Assembly: GCA_022446825.1 (NCBI GenBank)
Contig: JAKVBY010000027.1
Span: 141,318-188,150 of the forward strand
Source of the DNA: Pirellulaceae bacterium
Lineage (GTDB): Bacteria > Planctomycetota > Planctomycetia > Pirellulales > Pirellulaceae
Direction: 5' to 3'
Length of the DNA: 46,833 nucleotides
Below, in pieces: positions 1 through 9,419 of the stretch. Numbering within the stretch: the first letter of the stretch is position 1; each line of letters opens with the position of its first letter. The notes under the pieces were generated by a model. It worked only from the letters and a program-made list of their open reading frames with translations, did no database searches and had not been told where the DNA came from. A program made the position numbers and the translations under genes.

Positions 1-16
1 CCATCGCAAAGTCGGC

Positions 17-2857
17 TTGGGTGTGTGGCGACTCTCTTGCATTATTTTGTTGTTCCTCTCAAGTGTTTGTGACGAGTTGCATGCGGCCGAAAGTGACGCT
101 CCGACTTCAGGACAGATCGAATTTTTTGAGAAACAGGTGCGCCCGATTTTCATCGAGCACTGCGTTGGATGTCATGGGATAAGGAAGCAGGAGAGTGGCC
201 TACGTTTAGACTCGCGTGAAGGTTTTTTGCGGGGTGGTGAAACATTTGGTGCTCTGATTTCTTCGCAGGACCTGTCGAAAAGCCCACTTCTGGATGTTCT
301 GTCTTATCAGTCCGAGATCCAAATGCCTCCTGACAAGATGCTCTCAGAAGACACGATTGCCGTGCTTGCCAAGTGGTTAAACCTAGGGGCACCTTGGCCC
401 ACCGAGATAATGCCGACGGAACCGACATTCGACATCCGAGAGGCCTGGGCAGAGCATTGGGCCACGCAGCCGATTCGTACTCCCGTAGTGCCCCAGGACG
501 ATGATCTCAACCTGGTCAGAAGTCCAGTTGATGCTTTTGTACGGAGACGTATGAAAGCCGATGGTTTATATCCATCTGAGGTTGCGGATCCGAGAACGTT
601 GATTCGACGAGCGTCCTACGACCTTATTGGTTTACCGCCGACCTATACAGAGGTTCAAGAATTTGAACAAGAGTTAAAGCTCAATCCTCAAAGTGCCTTT
701 CGAAACTTGATCGAGCGTTTACTCGACTCGCCACATTATGGTGAACGTTGGGCTCGGCATTGGCTGGACGTTGCGCGTTATGCTGATACGAAGGGCTATG
801 TGCGTTTGCAAGAGCAACCGAATTACTACTATGCCTATATTTATCGTGATTATGTTGTGCGCGCGTTCAACGAGGATCTTCCTTTTGATCAATTTGTACT
901 TGAACAATTAGCGGCTGATAAAATACAGGTTGGACCGGATAATCGTCGCCTTGCGGCGTTGGGGTTTTTAACCCTGGGGCGACGCTTTACGAGCAATAAA
1001 CACGACATCATTGACGATCGAATCGATGTGGTCTCACGGGGACTACTTGGTTTAACGGTCACATGTGCGAGATGCCACGACCATAAATATGACCCGATTC
1101 CGACGGAGGACTATTATTCTTTTTATGGAGTTTTTGCCAGCACACGGGAACCATCGGAACCGATTCTCCTGCACTCAGGAGGGGACGCACCCGTCTATCA
1201 CGGCGAGATGTCGGAATATCTCGAAAAACGAAAACCGCTTGACGAGTTAATTTCCAAGGAACACCCGAAGTTGCTGGATATGTTACGAGCGGATTCTGTC
1301 CGTTACTTGCAAGCGGCCGTTGGAGGACGTAAGCCGTTTCTTGTACCCTTGCCGGCAGCCCAAGGAGAATTGCGCCAGACGTTCGTCGAGCGGTGGATTG
1401 AGTATATTGAAGGGACATCGGGAGGACATCATCGCGTGTTCGGCCCTTGGCATGCTCTGGCAAACTTGGAAACAGAAAACTTTACTGTCGACGCGCGTCG
1501 CGTGTTGGACCAATTATTTGCTGAAGAGGATCCAGGACAATCGAATCGTCGCATCTTGAATGCACTGAGCGCACAAGACTTGGCGTCGATGGAAGCAGTT
1601 GCAGTTGTGTACGGTAAAACGTTCTGCAGGATTCACGATCTCTGGAAGGTAAAGATTACGGAGACTCCGACACGGACTGTTTTCCGCGATCCGGGCGACG
1701 AGGAGTTGAGGCAAGTCTTATATGGCGTAGATTCGCCGTTTCAAATGACGCCGCGCGATGCGATTGACGACTATTTGTATGATTTCGATATCAACAAGGA
1801 GATCGCACAGGCGTACCTTGATTTTGATGCCTGGTTGATCAGTACAGAACATGCTCCTCAGCGGGCCCATGTTTTGTTGGATGCCAGCAGGCCGACGGAA
1901 CCACGAATTTTTGTTCGTGGCAATCCCGAACGGCCTGGCGCATTAGTCCGTCGACATTTCCTGAGCGCATTGGATGAGCATCAAGCACCGGCGTCATTTC
2001 TTAATGGTAGTGGTCGCTTAGAACTGGCTCAAGCGATCATTAGTCCAGATAACCCGTTGACAGCCCGAGTCATCGTAAATCGTGTTTGGTTGCATCATTT
2101 CGGAGTGGGTTTAGTAGCGACGCCGAGTAACTTTGGTCTGCGTGCCGAGCCGCCTTCCCATCCAGAATTGCTTGATTATCTTGCGCGAGAATTTATCGAT
2201 AGTGGTTGGTCGATTAAAAGGCTACACCGGACGATCATGAATTCCGCAACCTATCAACAGTCATCTCGCATCAAGCGATCCGCGGGACGCCATGAAAAAG
2301 TTGGAGCTGTGGGTGACGCTCCAATTGAGGAAGTGAATCGCGTAGCGAAAGACCCGGCTAATCGGTGGTTGTGGCGAATGAATCGGCGCCGCTTGGATTT
2401 CGAGTCGCTGCGTGATTCAATGCTATTGGTCGCCGGGCGGCTCGATCTGTCTGTGGGGGGAAGGTCGATTGACTTTGAAGATCCCAAAAATGTTCGACGA
2501 ACATTGTACGGGACTATTAAACGGTCGAGTATGCCGGAAATTTTTGAGGTCTTTGATTTCCCGAGTCCTGACACACACAATGCCGCGCGGTCTCAGACAA
2601 CGGTTCCTCAGCAGGCATTGTATTTGATGAATAATCCCTTTGTGCTTGAGCAGGCGGACCATCTTGCAGCGGTAGTTCGCGACCAAGAAATGGTTAGTAC
2701 AGAATCACGCGTGAAACATCTTTACAAATTGGTTTTGGCGAGAGAACCGCGTGAAAAGGAAATCGAGCGAACTATGAGATATGTCGCGAACAAAGGATCT
2801 TGGAGTCAATTGGCTCAGATGCTCATGGTGTCGAATGAATTTCTATTTGTTGACTAG
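17..2857 (+). CDS. PSCyt1-DUF1549-DUF1553 cytochrome-like exported protein
   Basis: This 946-residue protein has a hydrophobic N-terminal leader ending near LHA-AES, so it is exported. A PSCyt1-type c-heme motif (C49-V-G-C52-H53) follows, then a DUF1549 region (about residues 165-370) containing a second CxxCH (C350-A-R-C353-H354) in the family block CARCHDHKYDP, then DUF1553 (about 660-930) with the DNPLTARVIVNRVW block. It is probably a periplasmic, possibly diheme protein working with the DUF1501 product encoded 5 nt downstream. The family's function is not established. No ATG precedes the leader: TTG at 17 and GTG at 23 are in frame, and the true start may lie left of the window. It is the only one of the four such genes here on the + strand. 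Confidence 0.85.
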   Translation: MGVWRLSCIILLFLSSVCDELHAAESDAPTSGQIEFFEKQVRPIFIEHCVGCHGIRKQESGLRLDSREGFLRGGETFGALISSQDLSKSPLLDVLSYQSEIQMPPDKMLSEDTIAVLAKWLNLGAPWPTEIMPTEPTFDIREAWAEHWATQPIRTPVVPQDDDLNLVRSPVDAFVRRRMKADGLYPSEVADPRTLIRRASYDLIGLPPTYTEVQEFEQELKLNPQSAFRNLIERLLDSPHYGERWARHWLDVARYADTKGYVRLQEQPNYYYAYIYRDYVVRAFNEDLPFDQFVLEQLAADKIQVGPDNRRLAALGFLTLGRRFTSNKHDIIDDRIDVVSRGLLGLTVTCARCHDHKYDPIPTEDYYSFYGVFASTREPSEPILLHSGGDAPVYHGEMSEYLEKRKPLDELISKEHPKLLDMLRADSVRYLQAAVGGRKPFLVPLPAAQGELRQTFVERWIEYIEGTSGGHHRVFGPWHALANLETENFTVDARRVLDQLFAEEDPGQSNRRILNALSAQDLASMEAVAVVYGKTFCRIHDLWKVKITETPTRTVFRDPGDEELRQVLYGVDSPFQMTPRDAIDDYLYDFDINKEIAQAYLDFDAWLISTEHAPQRAHVLLDASRPTEPRIFVRGNPERPGALVRRHFLSALDEHQAPASFLNGSGRLELAQAIISPDNPLTARVIVNRVWLHHFGVGLVATPSNFGLRAEPPSHPELLDYLAREFIDSGWSIKRLHRTIMNSATYQQSSRIKRSAGRHEKVGAVGDAPIEEVNRVAKDPANRWLWRMNRRRLDFESLRDSMLLVAGRLDLSVGGRSIDFEDPKNVRRTLYGTIKRSSMPEIFEVFDFPSPDTHNAARSQTTVPQQALYLMNNPFVLEQADHLAAVVRDQEMVSTESRVKHLYKLVLAREPREKEIERTMRYVANKGSWSQLAQMLMVSNEFLFVD

Positions 2858-2862
2858 CAACC

Positions 2863-4293
2863 ATGGACACCGAAATGATTCAATTTTCGCGACGAGACCT
2901 TTTGCAACGTTGTGGTATGGGTTTAGGATCGTTGGCGTTGTTGCCAATACTCGGTGATGCCGGACAAGCAATTCCCGCAGACCCTCTCAAAGGCAATGCA
3001 CCACTAGCGCCCAAGGAGCCGCACTTTCCTGGGCGGGCGAAGCATGTGATTCACCTTTTTATGAATGGGGGACCCTCACATGTTGATACCTTTGATCCAA
3101 AACCGGCTTTACAGAAATATGCTGGCAAAGAGTTGCCGTTTCATTTACCTACCGAGCGCGCGACAGGTTCAGCGTATCCATCGCCGTTCAAATTCAAAAA
3201 CTATGGAAAGAGTGGGATTGCGGTGAGCGATCTCTTCTCCAAAACCGCTGAGCACATTGATGAGATTGCGGTGATTCGATCGATGTATGCGGACATTCCA
3301 AATCATGAGCCATCCTTTTTGCTAATGAATTGTGGCGAGGCGAGGTTGCCTCGCCCGAGCATGGGATCGTGGTTGCTATACGGGCTTGGTACCGAGAATC
3401 AAAATTTGCCAGGTTTCGTTTCTCTATGTCCAAGAGGATTGCCAACTCAAGGAAGCGAGAATTGGCGATCTGCGTTTTTGCCAGGTGTTTATCAAGGCAC
3501 GTATATCGACACACAGCATGAGGCGATCGAGAAGTTGATCGATAATATTCGCAATCCCCGCGTATCTTTTGAAGAGCAGCGCCGGCAGCTTGATTTATTG
3601 AAAACTGCAAACGAAGAGCATTTGGCGGAACGGGGGCAGGATTCCGAGTTGGAGGCGAGCATTGCATCTTTTGAGTTAGCCTATCGTATGCAAGGCGAGG
3701 CAGTTGAGGCATTCGACGTAAGCAGTGAACCACAGCATGTTCTTGATATGTATGGACCTGGAACTCAGGCAAGGCAGATTTTAATTGCTCGTCGCTTGGT
3801 GGAACGCGGTGTGCGCATGGTGCAGGTCTGGCATGGTGCCGGACAGCCTTGGGACAACCACGATAATATCAATATTCACGGTACTCTCGCCGCTCAATGT
3901 GATCAAGGAATCGCGGCCTTGATTAAAGACCTCAAGCAACGTGGTCTACTCGACGAGACGCTCATCATTTGGGGCGGCGAATTTGGGAGAACGCCGACGG
4001 TTGAGTTACCTCGTCCTTTGCTTAATACGTCGACTTATTTAGGACGCGACCATAACCATTGGGGATATACGACTTGGCTGGCCGGAGGAGGTGTGAAGGG
4101 GGGCTATGTTCATGGCGCAACCGACGAATTTGGCTGGAAAGCAGTGGAAGATCGCGTGCATGTGCATGATCTTCAAGCAACCATTTTGCACTTACTTGGT
4201 TTTGACCACGAACGCTTTACCTATCGATACGCGGGACGCGATTTTCGTCTAACGGACGTGCATGGCAAGGTAGTAAAGGGCCTGATTGCGTAA
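2863..4293 (+). CDS. DUF1501 family Tat-exported protein (partner of the preceding cytochrome-like gene)
   Basis: 476 residues. The N-terminus contains a twin-arginine motif (FSRRDLLQ, residues 8-15) followed by a hydrophobic stretch, indicating Tat export. DUF1501 hallmarks are the GGPSHVDTFDPKP block (D75), the WGGEFGRTP block and GRDHNHWG near the C-terminus. From family knowledge, DUF1501 is related to the alkaline phosphatase/sulfatase fold, so these acidic and histidine residues are likely metal ligands, but no substrate is known. The start is 5 nt after the preceding stop, so the two are co-transcribed. ATG 2875 (MIQFSRRD) is an alternative start that keeps the Tat signal. Confidence 0.88.
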   Translation: MDTEMIQFSRRDLLQRCGMGLGSLALLPILGDAGQAIPADPLKGNAPLAPKEPHFPGRAKHVIHLFMNGGPSHVDTFDPKPALQKYAGKELPFHLPTERATGSAYPSPFKFKNYGKSGIAVSDLFSKTAEHIDEIAVIRSMYADIPNHEPSFLLMNCGEARLPRPSMGSWLLYGLGTENQNLPGFVSLCPRGLPTQGSENWRSAFLPGVYQGTYIDTQHEAIEKLIDNIRNPRVSFEEQRRQLDLLKTANEEHLAERGQDSELEASIASFELAYRMQGEAVEAFDVSSEPQHVLDMYGPGTQARQILIARRLVERGVRMVQVWHGAGQPWDNHDNINIHGTLAAQCDQGIAALIKDLKQRGLLDETLIIWGGEFGRTPTVELPRPLLNTSTYLGRDHNHWGYTTWLAGGGVKGGYVHGATDEFGWKAVEDRVHVHDLQATILHLLGFDHERFTYRYAGRDFRLTDVHGKVVKGLIA

Positions 4294-4295
4294 AA

Positions 4296-4357
4296 GCCCA
4301 GGATGTTTGTTGGTTGCACGCGAACGAATATTTTCCAGAGGTCCTGGGCCTTGTTTT
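4296..4357. terminator. Possible bidirectional terminator between convergent genes
   Basis: GCCCAGGA (4296-4303) pairs with TCCTGGGC (4342-4349) across a loop of about 38 nt. The stem is flanked by AAAA on the left and by CTTGTTTT on the right, so U-rich tails exist in both directions. It sits just after the + strand DUF1501 stop and ahead of the end of the minus-strand SGNH gene. The long loop makes it weaker than a classical terminator. Confidence 0.45.
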
Positions 4358-4483
4358 AATGCTTAGGATGCGATGTGACCAAGTTGTTGTGATCCGAAGT
4401 TGCCGTGCTTCGCATGGTGGATTCAAGTTATATGCTGTCCAGATTCTTGTGGAATCATGGGTGACTTAGGCAGGCTCGTAGAG

Positions 4484-5665
4484 TTATTGTGCCGGAGGTG
4501 GTTTGCAAAAATCTGGGTAGTGCGCTATCAGAAAGGTTGTCAAAGCTTCGGCGACCAATTGAGCAAGCACGGTTGCTCCTTCATTGGTGAAATGATGATA
4601 GTCGTAAAAGAGACGCGAGTTTTTGGGTATTCCGTGGGCCGCATCGATCAACAAGGTGTTTGTATTCAAAGCGATATCTCGAGTCACGTTGTTATACAAC
4701 TCAAGCAATTCCCAACGTAGAGATCCAGGAATGCCAGCATACGTCACTTTTGCTAGATCCACGCCGGTTTCTGGGTCTGTGGCAGGTCCGTAGAGCGCCG
4801 GCTGGGTCATCAGAATCGGTTCAATGTTAAACCCGCGGGTTTCGTCGAGCATAGCTCGCACGCGTTCCGCGAATCCGGGTAGATATTTTGTCCGATGTTC
4901 CACCAGCAAAGCTTCTTTTTCTGAAGTGGGCATTTCCCGATAATTTCCAACGTCAAGTTTGAGCTGACTGTGGTTCACATTGCCGTGTGTCACGCCCGCT
5001 GCAGTGGCATTTCGAGTACGGCGCAGGGTGTCGAGTAATGAAATTGTGGCGGAGTGTTGGATGGACCAAAGGTAAGCATTTTTCACCAAACCCTCATGAG
5101 CGGCGGTTTTGCGTTCCAGGGCATTGTCAAAGTCACGTGGCACGTCGCGCCCGAAATCGTTGATGCCGATAAAAAAAATCGCCAGTTTGGGTTTTAACGC
5201 GGACAAATACTGTTGAACCAATTGGCGATGGCCAAAGGTAGAATGACCATCTAATCCAGCGTTATTGACCCAAATGTGATTGAAATCATCCTTCAGGCGA
5301 ACCCGCATTTGTTCAGGCCAAGTCTTATTATCAGAGAGATAATAACACTCTGTTGTACTTCCACCGACTGTCACAATGGTGAGATGATCAGGGAAGTCAG
5401 GCGGTGGATTGTCGCCACGAAAGCCGATGGCATTTCGCGAGTGAATGATCTCCGGATCAATTTTAAAGATGCGATCGTTTTTGATTACAGTCTGAGTATT
5501 CATGGGCAGCGCGATACGGCCACCACGTACGCGAAGTTCGAGCGGAGGGTAAAATCGTATCAATAATTCGAAAACAGCAAATGCCAAAAAGCAGCCGAAG
5601 ATACTGGCGAAGACGCGTTGACGTTTTGACAATTTGCGCTTGGGAGCGTTGGTTTTAGAACTCAT
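4484..5665 (-). CDS. Membrane-anchored SGNH/GDSL-like hydrolase
   Basis: 393 residues with a basic N-terminus and one membrane segment (about residues 18-38), which should place the rest outside the cytoplasmic membrane. SGNH landmarks are GGST with nucleophile candidate S103, the glycine block NNAGLDGHSTFG (134-144), GIND (167-170) and D355-Y-H-H358 near the C-terminus (DxxH). This fits a lipase/esterase or carbohydrate esterase such as a deacetylase, but the substrate cannot be told. It is the last gene of the minus-strand run from 12065, 27 nt after the aspartoacylase-like gene. No clear Shine-Dalgarno precedes the ATG. Confidence 0.8.
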   Translation of the reverse strand: MSSKTNAPKRKLSKRQRVFASIFGCFLAFAVFELLIRFYPPLELRVRGGRIALPMNTQTVIKNDRIFKIDPEIIHSRNAIGFRGDNPPPDFPDHLTIVTVGGSTTECYYLSDNKTWPEQMRVRLKDDFNHIWVNNAGLDGHSTFGHRQLVQQYLSALKPKLAIFFIGINDFGRDVPRDFDNALERKTAAHEGLVKNAYLWSIQHSATISLLDTLRRTRNATAAGVTHGNVNHSQLKLDVGNYREMPTSEKEALLVEHRTKYLPGFAERVRAMLDETRGFNIEPILMTQPALYGPATDPETGVDLAKVTYAGIPGSLRWELLELYNNVTRDIALNTNTLLIDAAHGIPKNSRLFYDYHHFTNEGATVLAQLVAEALTTFLIAHYPDFCKPPPAQ

Positions 5666-5692
5666 GATGGCAGATGTTCGATTCCGGCAGCG

Positions 5693-6619
5693 TTACTCGG
5701 TGTTATGGCGTAGTATCGCGCCAGTGCTTTCGCCTTTTTTAACGCGTGGAAAAGATCGCAGGACTAATACAATTCCCGTTTCATCCGCTGGAACTGTGGC
5801 GGTCTGGGTCCCCAAAGCGTCTGTAACGGTACCTAATGCCTGGCCTCGTTCGATGCGTTGGCCTAACTCAACAAAGGGTTGAAAGTACCCAGTGATTGGG
5901 GACGGGTTGCAGACTTGTAGATGTCCTGACTGGGGGCGGTCATCTTCAACAACGTATTTTACTCTTGATGGTGGTATTGGCCGTTGCAGCATTCCCAAAC
6001 TAGCCATCACATTCAAGCAACCATCCACATAGGCTTGACCACCTGCGGGATCACATCGGCCACCACCAAAATATTCAGTATAGATTGCTGGCACACCTGC
6101 ATCGCGGGCGATAGACAATGACCGCCCTTCGTGTTCTGGCGATGTCCCCCAAACAATTGGTAAGTTGAATGCTCGAGCCATTTTTTGTTGTAATGCGAGA
6201 ATGTCTTTGTTGGGATGGAGGCAGTAACCAGATAGTGGTGCGACCATCATCTCGGTTCCTCCCGTGTGCAAATCGATGTAATAATCTGCAGCGCGAATCA
6301 GCTCACTGAGTGCATGCGCGACCTGTTCGGTGGGACGGCCATCGGGTGCGCCGGGGCAAACCCGGGCGAGATCAAGACCATCTTCAGCGGTGCGATGGCC
6401 ACGCAGAAAGGCGGACTCGTTGACGATGGGGACGAACGTAACAGCGCCTTGGAGTTGTTGCTGCCACGCAGGGTGGCTCTCAAAGTTGGCAATCAATCGC
6501 CGAATGGCGACCATGGGTTCAAATTCGTCTCCATGGACTCCACCCGTGATCAGCAGGCGCGGTCCACTAACAGAGCCTATGATTTCGCGTGACTGCAAGC
6601 AAAAACTTCCTGGCATCAT
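5693..6619 (-). CDS. Succinylglutamate desuccinylase/aspartoacylase-family zinc hydrolase
   Basis: 308 residues from ATG 6619. The start is chosen because this ATG overlaps the upstream TGA as ATGA and is preceded by GGAG at suitable spacing; an in-frame 5' extension to 6730 is less likely. Zinc-binding residues of the M14 AstE/AspA family are visible: H29-G-D-E32 and the DLHTG block (H118). E182 in TEYFGGG is the likely catalytic acid. These enzymes cleave N-acyl amide bonds. No signal peptide is seen, so it is probably cytoplasmic. Substrate is unknown. Translational coupling to the propeller protein upstream suggests joint expression. Confidence 0.83.
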   Translation of the reverse strand: MMPGSFCLQSREIIGSVSGPRLLITGGVHGDEFEPMVAIRRLIANFESHPAWQQQLQGAVTFVPIVNESAFLRGHRTAEDGLDLARVCPGAPDGRPTEQVAHALSELIRAADYYIDLHTGGTEMMVAPLSGYCLHPNKDILALQQKMARAFNLPIVWGTSPEHEGRSLSIARDAGVPAIYTEYFGGGRCDPAGGQAYVDGCLNVMASLGMLQRPIPPSRVKYVVEDDRPQSGHLQVCNPSPITGYFQPFVELGQRIERGQALGTVTDALGTQTATVPADETGIVLVLRSFPRVKKGESTGAILRHNTE

Positions 6620-7878
6620 TTGGCTCCGTCGGGCTGTGTCGCAGGAGCGGAGGGATTGCCAATCGAAATCAGGCTTGAAAAAGTTCTGAGATACATGACG
6701 CCGGATGAGATTGCGGGGGTTGCATGGCAACCGTCAGGGAGTTGATTGCGGGCGAGGATGTTAAAGTTTCTGGTGGCTTTCAAGACGATGACTTGGTTGC
6801 CAGTGGACGCACAGTAAATCTTGCCATCCACGCAAACAGGAGAGGCATAGAATTTGTCTTTGAGACGCTCTTGCCAATGAACCTCTCCACTGGATAAATC
6901 CGCACAAACAGCAATCCCTTCGTCGCTGATGGTGAAAAGCATGCCGTCATACGCCAAAGGCGTGGGAACGAAAGGGGTGGAGTTTTCTAGTCGATAGACT
7001 TCTTGAGGGATGCGGTCCCCTTGATGGAAACCTACGGTGACGACCTCTTCTGGAACTCCCACTCCGCCGCTGACACCGACCACAAAATCGCTGGTTACAA
7101 TTGGCGATGCCACGGCCACGTGGGATTGAAACACGGGTAATTCCCAAAAAACTTTTCCGCTAGCGGCGTCAATCGAAGTGAGTCCTTGATCACGGCTGGT
7201 AAAAATTACCGCCAAATCGTGCTCAGCCGACTCGAGAAAACAGGGAGTGGAATAGTTCGCTGTTGTGTTGCGTCCAATTGCCCATTTTTCCGTTCCGGTT
7301 TTCGCATCGAGAGCCATGACGCTACTTTGCTTGTCTTGATCGTTAGCGACGAAGAGCAAATTGTCGCGAACGATCGGCGATGCGGCGATCCCATGAAGTG
7401 CTTGATAAGGGCCGAGCTGTTTGGTCCATACTTCGTGGCCGTCATGGGTCAGGGCTTGAGCGACTAAGCTGTCGTTGGTGCTCCAGCAAACATAAACATG
7501 ATGTGCATCAACCGTTGGGGTTGCTGACGCACGACTATTGAGTTGATGTTTCGTGTAGTCTGCAGAAAGGACATCGTAGGTCCAGAGAGTTTTTCCATCA
7601 CGTGTGTCAATACATCTCAGCGTGCGCTCGCCAGTGTCATCATTGGATGACGTCAAAAAAAGACGGTCGCCCCAAATAACAGGAGATGAATGCCCCGAAC
7701 CGGGAACCCCGACTTGCCAATTGAAGTCGCCGTCCGTCCAACGAGTGGGAATTGTTGGTGAGGTGCTGATACCCGAACCGTTGGGTCCACGAAATCGCGT
7801 CCAGTCTTGTGCCGAACTCGAGTTATAACTGAGAATCCAAAAAAACGTTACCAAGCAGATTCGAATAACCAGGTTCAT
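6616..7878 (-). CDS. Exported PQQ-binding-like beta-propeller protein
   Basis: 420 residues from ATG 7878, chosen because AAGGA lies upstream and the product then begins with a clean signal peptide ending near SSSA-QDW. A longer in-frame extension to 7989 would bury the leader and overlap the upstream gene. The mature start (DWTRFRGPNGSGIS) is typical of planctomycete PQQ-like WD propeller proteins. Repeated blocks such as DGKTLWTYD, TGTEKWAIG, SGKVFWELP and SGEVHWQER mark about seven blades. Such proteins may be PQQ-independent scaffolds (BamB-like), and enzymatic activity cannot be asserted. It sits between a DUF1501 gene (76 nt upstream) and the aspartoacylase-like gene. Confidence 0.85.
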   Translation of the reverse strand: MNLVIRICLVTFFWILSYNSSSAQDWTRFRGPNGSGISTSPTIPTRWTDGDFNWQVGVPGSGHSSPVIWGDRLFLTSSNDDTGERTLRCIDTRDGKTLWTYDVLSADYTKHQLNSRASATPTVDAHHVYVCWSTNDSLVAQALTHDGHEVWTKQLGPYQALHGIAASPIVRDNLLFVANDQDKQSSVMALDAKTGTEKWAIGRNTTANYSTPCFLESAEHDLAVIFTSRDQGLTSIDAASGKVFWELPVFQSHVAVASPIVTSDFVVGVSGGVGVPEEVVTVGFHQGDRIPQEVYRLENSTPFVPTPLAYDGMLFTISDEGIAVCADLSSGEVHWQERLKDKFYASPVCVDGKIYCASTGNQVIVLKATRNFNILARNQLPDGCHATPAISSGVMYLRTFSSLISIGNPSAPATQPDGAK

Positions 7879-7954
7879 TTTTGTAGTCCTTGCCAGAGCC
7901 AAGAGGGTAGTCAACGTTCGTTGTGGGGTACGTTGCTTGAACGTGGTCACTGTA

Positions 7955-9391
7955 TCAGGCCTCCAATAAGGCATGCTGGACGGCCGCATCCGTTACCGGA
8001 GAATCGGTTAACGTTTCTTCGCGGCCGTGGTGATTGTATGTCAACTGATCATGATCCAGTCCCAATTGATGAAGGACCGTTGCAAAGAGGTCGGGTACGC
8101 TGACGGGGTCCTCAATGGCGCGGTAGCCAACTTCGTTGGTCGCGCCGTGGATGTGACCAGCTTTGAAACCACCGCCTGACATCAAGGCTGTAAAGGCATT
8201 TCGATTGTGATCGCGGCCTTTACCATTTTGCGAAACCGGTAAGCGACCGAACTCACCTGTCCACATGACAATGGTTTCATCGAGGAGTCCGCGTTGCTTC
8301 AAGTCTTTAATCAGTGCTGCCGTTGACTGATCAGTTACTGGCGCAATCTTACGAATTTCGTCATTGACGTTTGCATGGCTGTCCCAGGGCGCACCGTTGA
8401 GAAAGACTTGGACAAATCGCACGCCGGCTTCGACAAGTCGCCGAGCCATCAACATGCGTGCGGCATAGGTAGAAGTATCCTGGCTATCGACACCATACAA
8501 ATCCAAAGTGTCTTGTGTTTCCGTCGTGAGGTCGAGCACGTCTTCTGCTTCGAGTTGAATGCGGGCCGCGAGTTCATAGTTCTGAATTCGCGCTTCGAGC
8601 AGTGGTTCGTCAGGATAAGTACTCAAGTGACGACGGTTTAGCTGTGCTAGGAAATCCCGATCGGTCTGGCGTGACCCTGAAGGCAGCGATTGTGCCGGTC
8701 GTAAGTTTAAAAGTGGGGGACCGGTCGTGCGTAATTCGGTCCCGCGATGCATTGCAGGGAGCCAGCCGTTTTGCCACAGCGTGGAGCCGGTGCTGGGGTA
8801 TCCCTTGGGGTCCCGAAGGACAACGTAGGCTGGAAGGTTTTGATTTTCAGATCCAAGACCGTAGCTTACCCAAGAACCAAGCGTCGGCCGCCCGGGAAAA
8901 ATCTTTGCGCTGGTGATCATGACCAATGCTTCGGTGTGATTGTTGTGTTCCGATTGCATCGAGCGGATCATGCAGAGGTCGTCAGCAACCTCAGCTGTGT
9001 ATGGCAGGGCGTTTGAAAAATCCATGCCAGATTCACCATACTTGTCGAATTTCCAGGGAGAAGCCAGAAGTAAATTGTTTTCACTGCCGGGCTGAAACAT
9101 CTCGACTTTTTCGGCGTGCACGGCTCCATCCAATTTCGACAATGCCGGTTTCGGGTCAAATAAATCCATTTGACTCGGACCACCATTCTGAACCAGCATG
9201 ATGACGGATTTGGCTTTTGGGCTGAAATGAGGAGGTTGGGGGCCAAAGGCCGATGGTTCGAGGGCCGTCGCGGGTTTCTCACCATGAAGCATCCAGCGTA
9301 ACGCACACGCCCCGAACCCCATCCCAGCCGTTTGTAGCCATTGCCGCCGAGGAAGACTGGTTTGGTCGAGATTGATTAGCGGAGAAGCCAT
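7955..9391 (-). CDS. DUF1501 family Tat-exported protein
   Basis: 478 residues. The twin-arginine block is LPRRQWLQTAGMGFGA (residues 14-29). DUF1501 blocks present are NGGPSQMDLFDPKP, WTGEFGRLP and GRDHNRNAF. Compared with the 2863-4293 copy, the His before the Asp in the first block is Gln (SQMD instead of SHVD). It starts 28 nt after the stop of the cytochrome-like partner (9420-12065), the standard pairing. A periplasmic, metal-binding, alkaline-phosphatase-fold protein is likely; the activity is unknown. Confidence 0.88.
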   Translation of the reverse strand: MASPLINLDQTSLPRRQWLQTAGMGFGACALRWMLHGEKPATALEPSAFGPQPPHFSPKAKSVIMLVQNGGPSQMDLFDPKPALSKLDGAVHAEKVEMFQPGSENNLLLASPWKFDKYGESGMDFSNALPYTAEVADDLCMIRSMQSEHNNHTEALVMITSAKIFPGRPTLGSWVSYGLGSENQNLPAYVVLRDPKGYPSTGSTLWQNGWLPAMHRGTELRTTGPPLLNLRPAQSLPSGSRQTDRDFLAQLNRRHLSTYPDEPLLEARIQNYELAARIQLEAEDVLDLTTETQDTLDLYGVDSQDTSTYAARMLMARRLVEAGVRFVQVFLNGAPWDSHANVNDEIRKIAPVTDQSTAALIKDLKQRGLLDETIVMWTGEFGRLPVSQNGKGRDHNRNAFTALMSGGGFKAGHIHGATNEVGYRAIEDPVSVPDLFATVLHQLGLDHDQLTYNHHGREETLTDSPVTDAAVQHALLEA

Positions 9392-9419
9392 AGGAAACTC
9401 TTAATGCGGTACTGTTAAG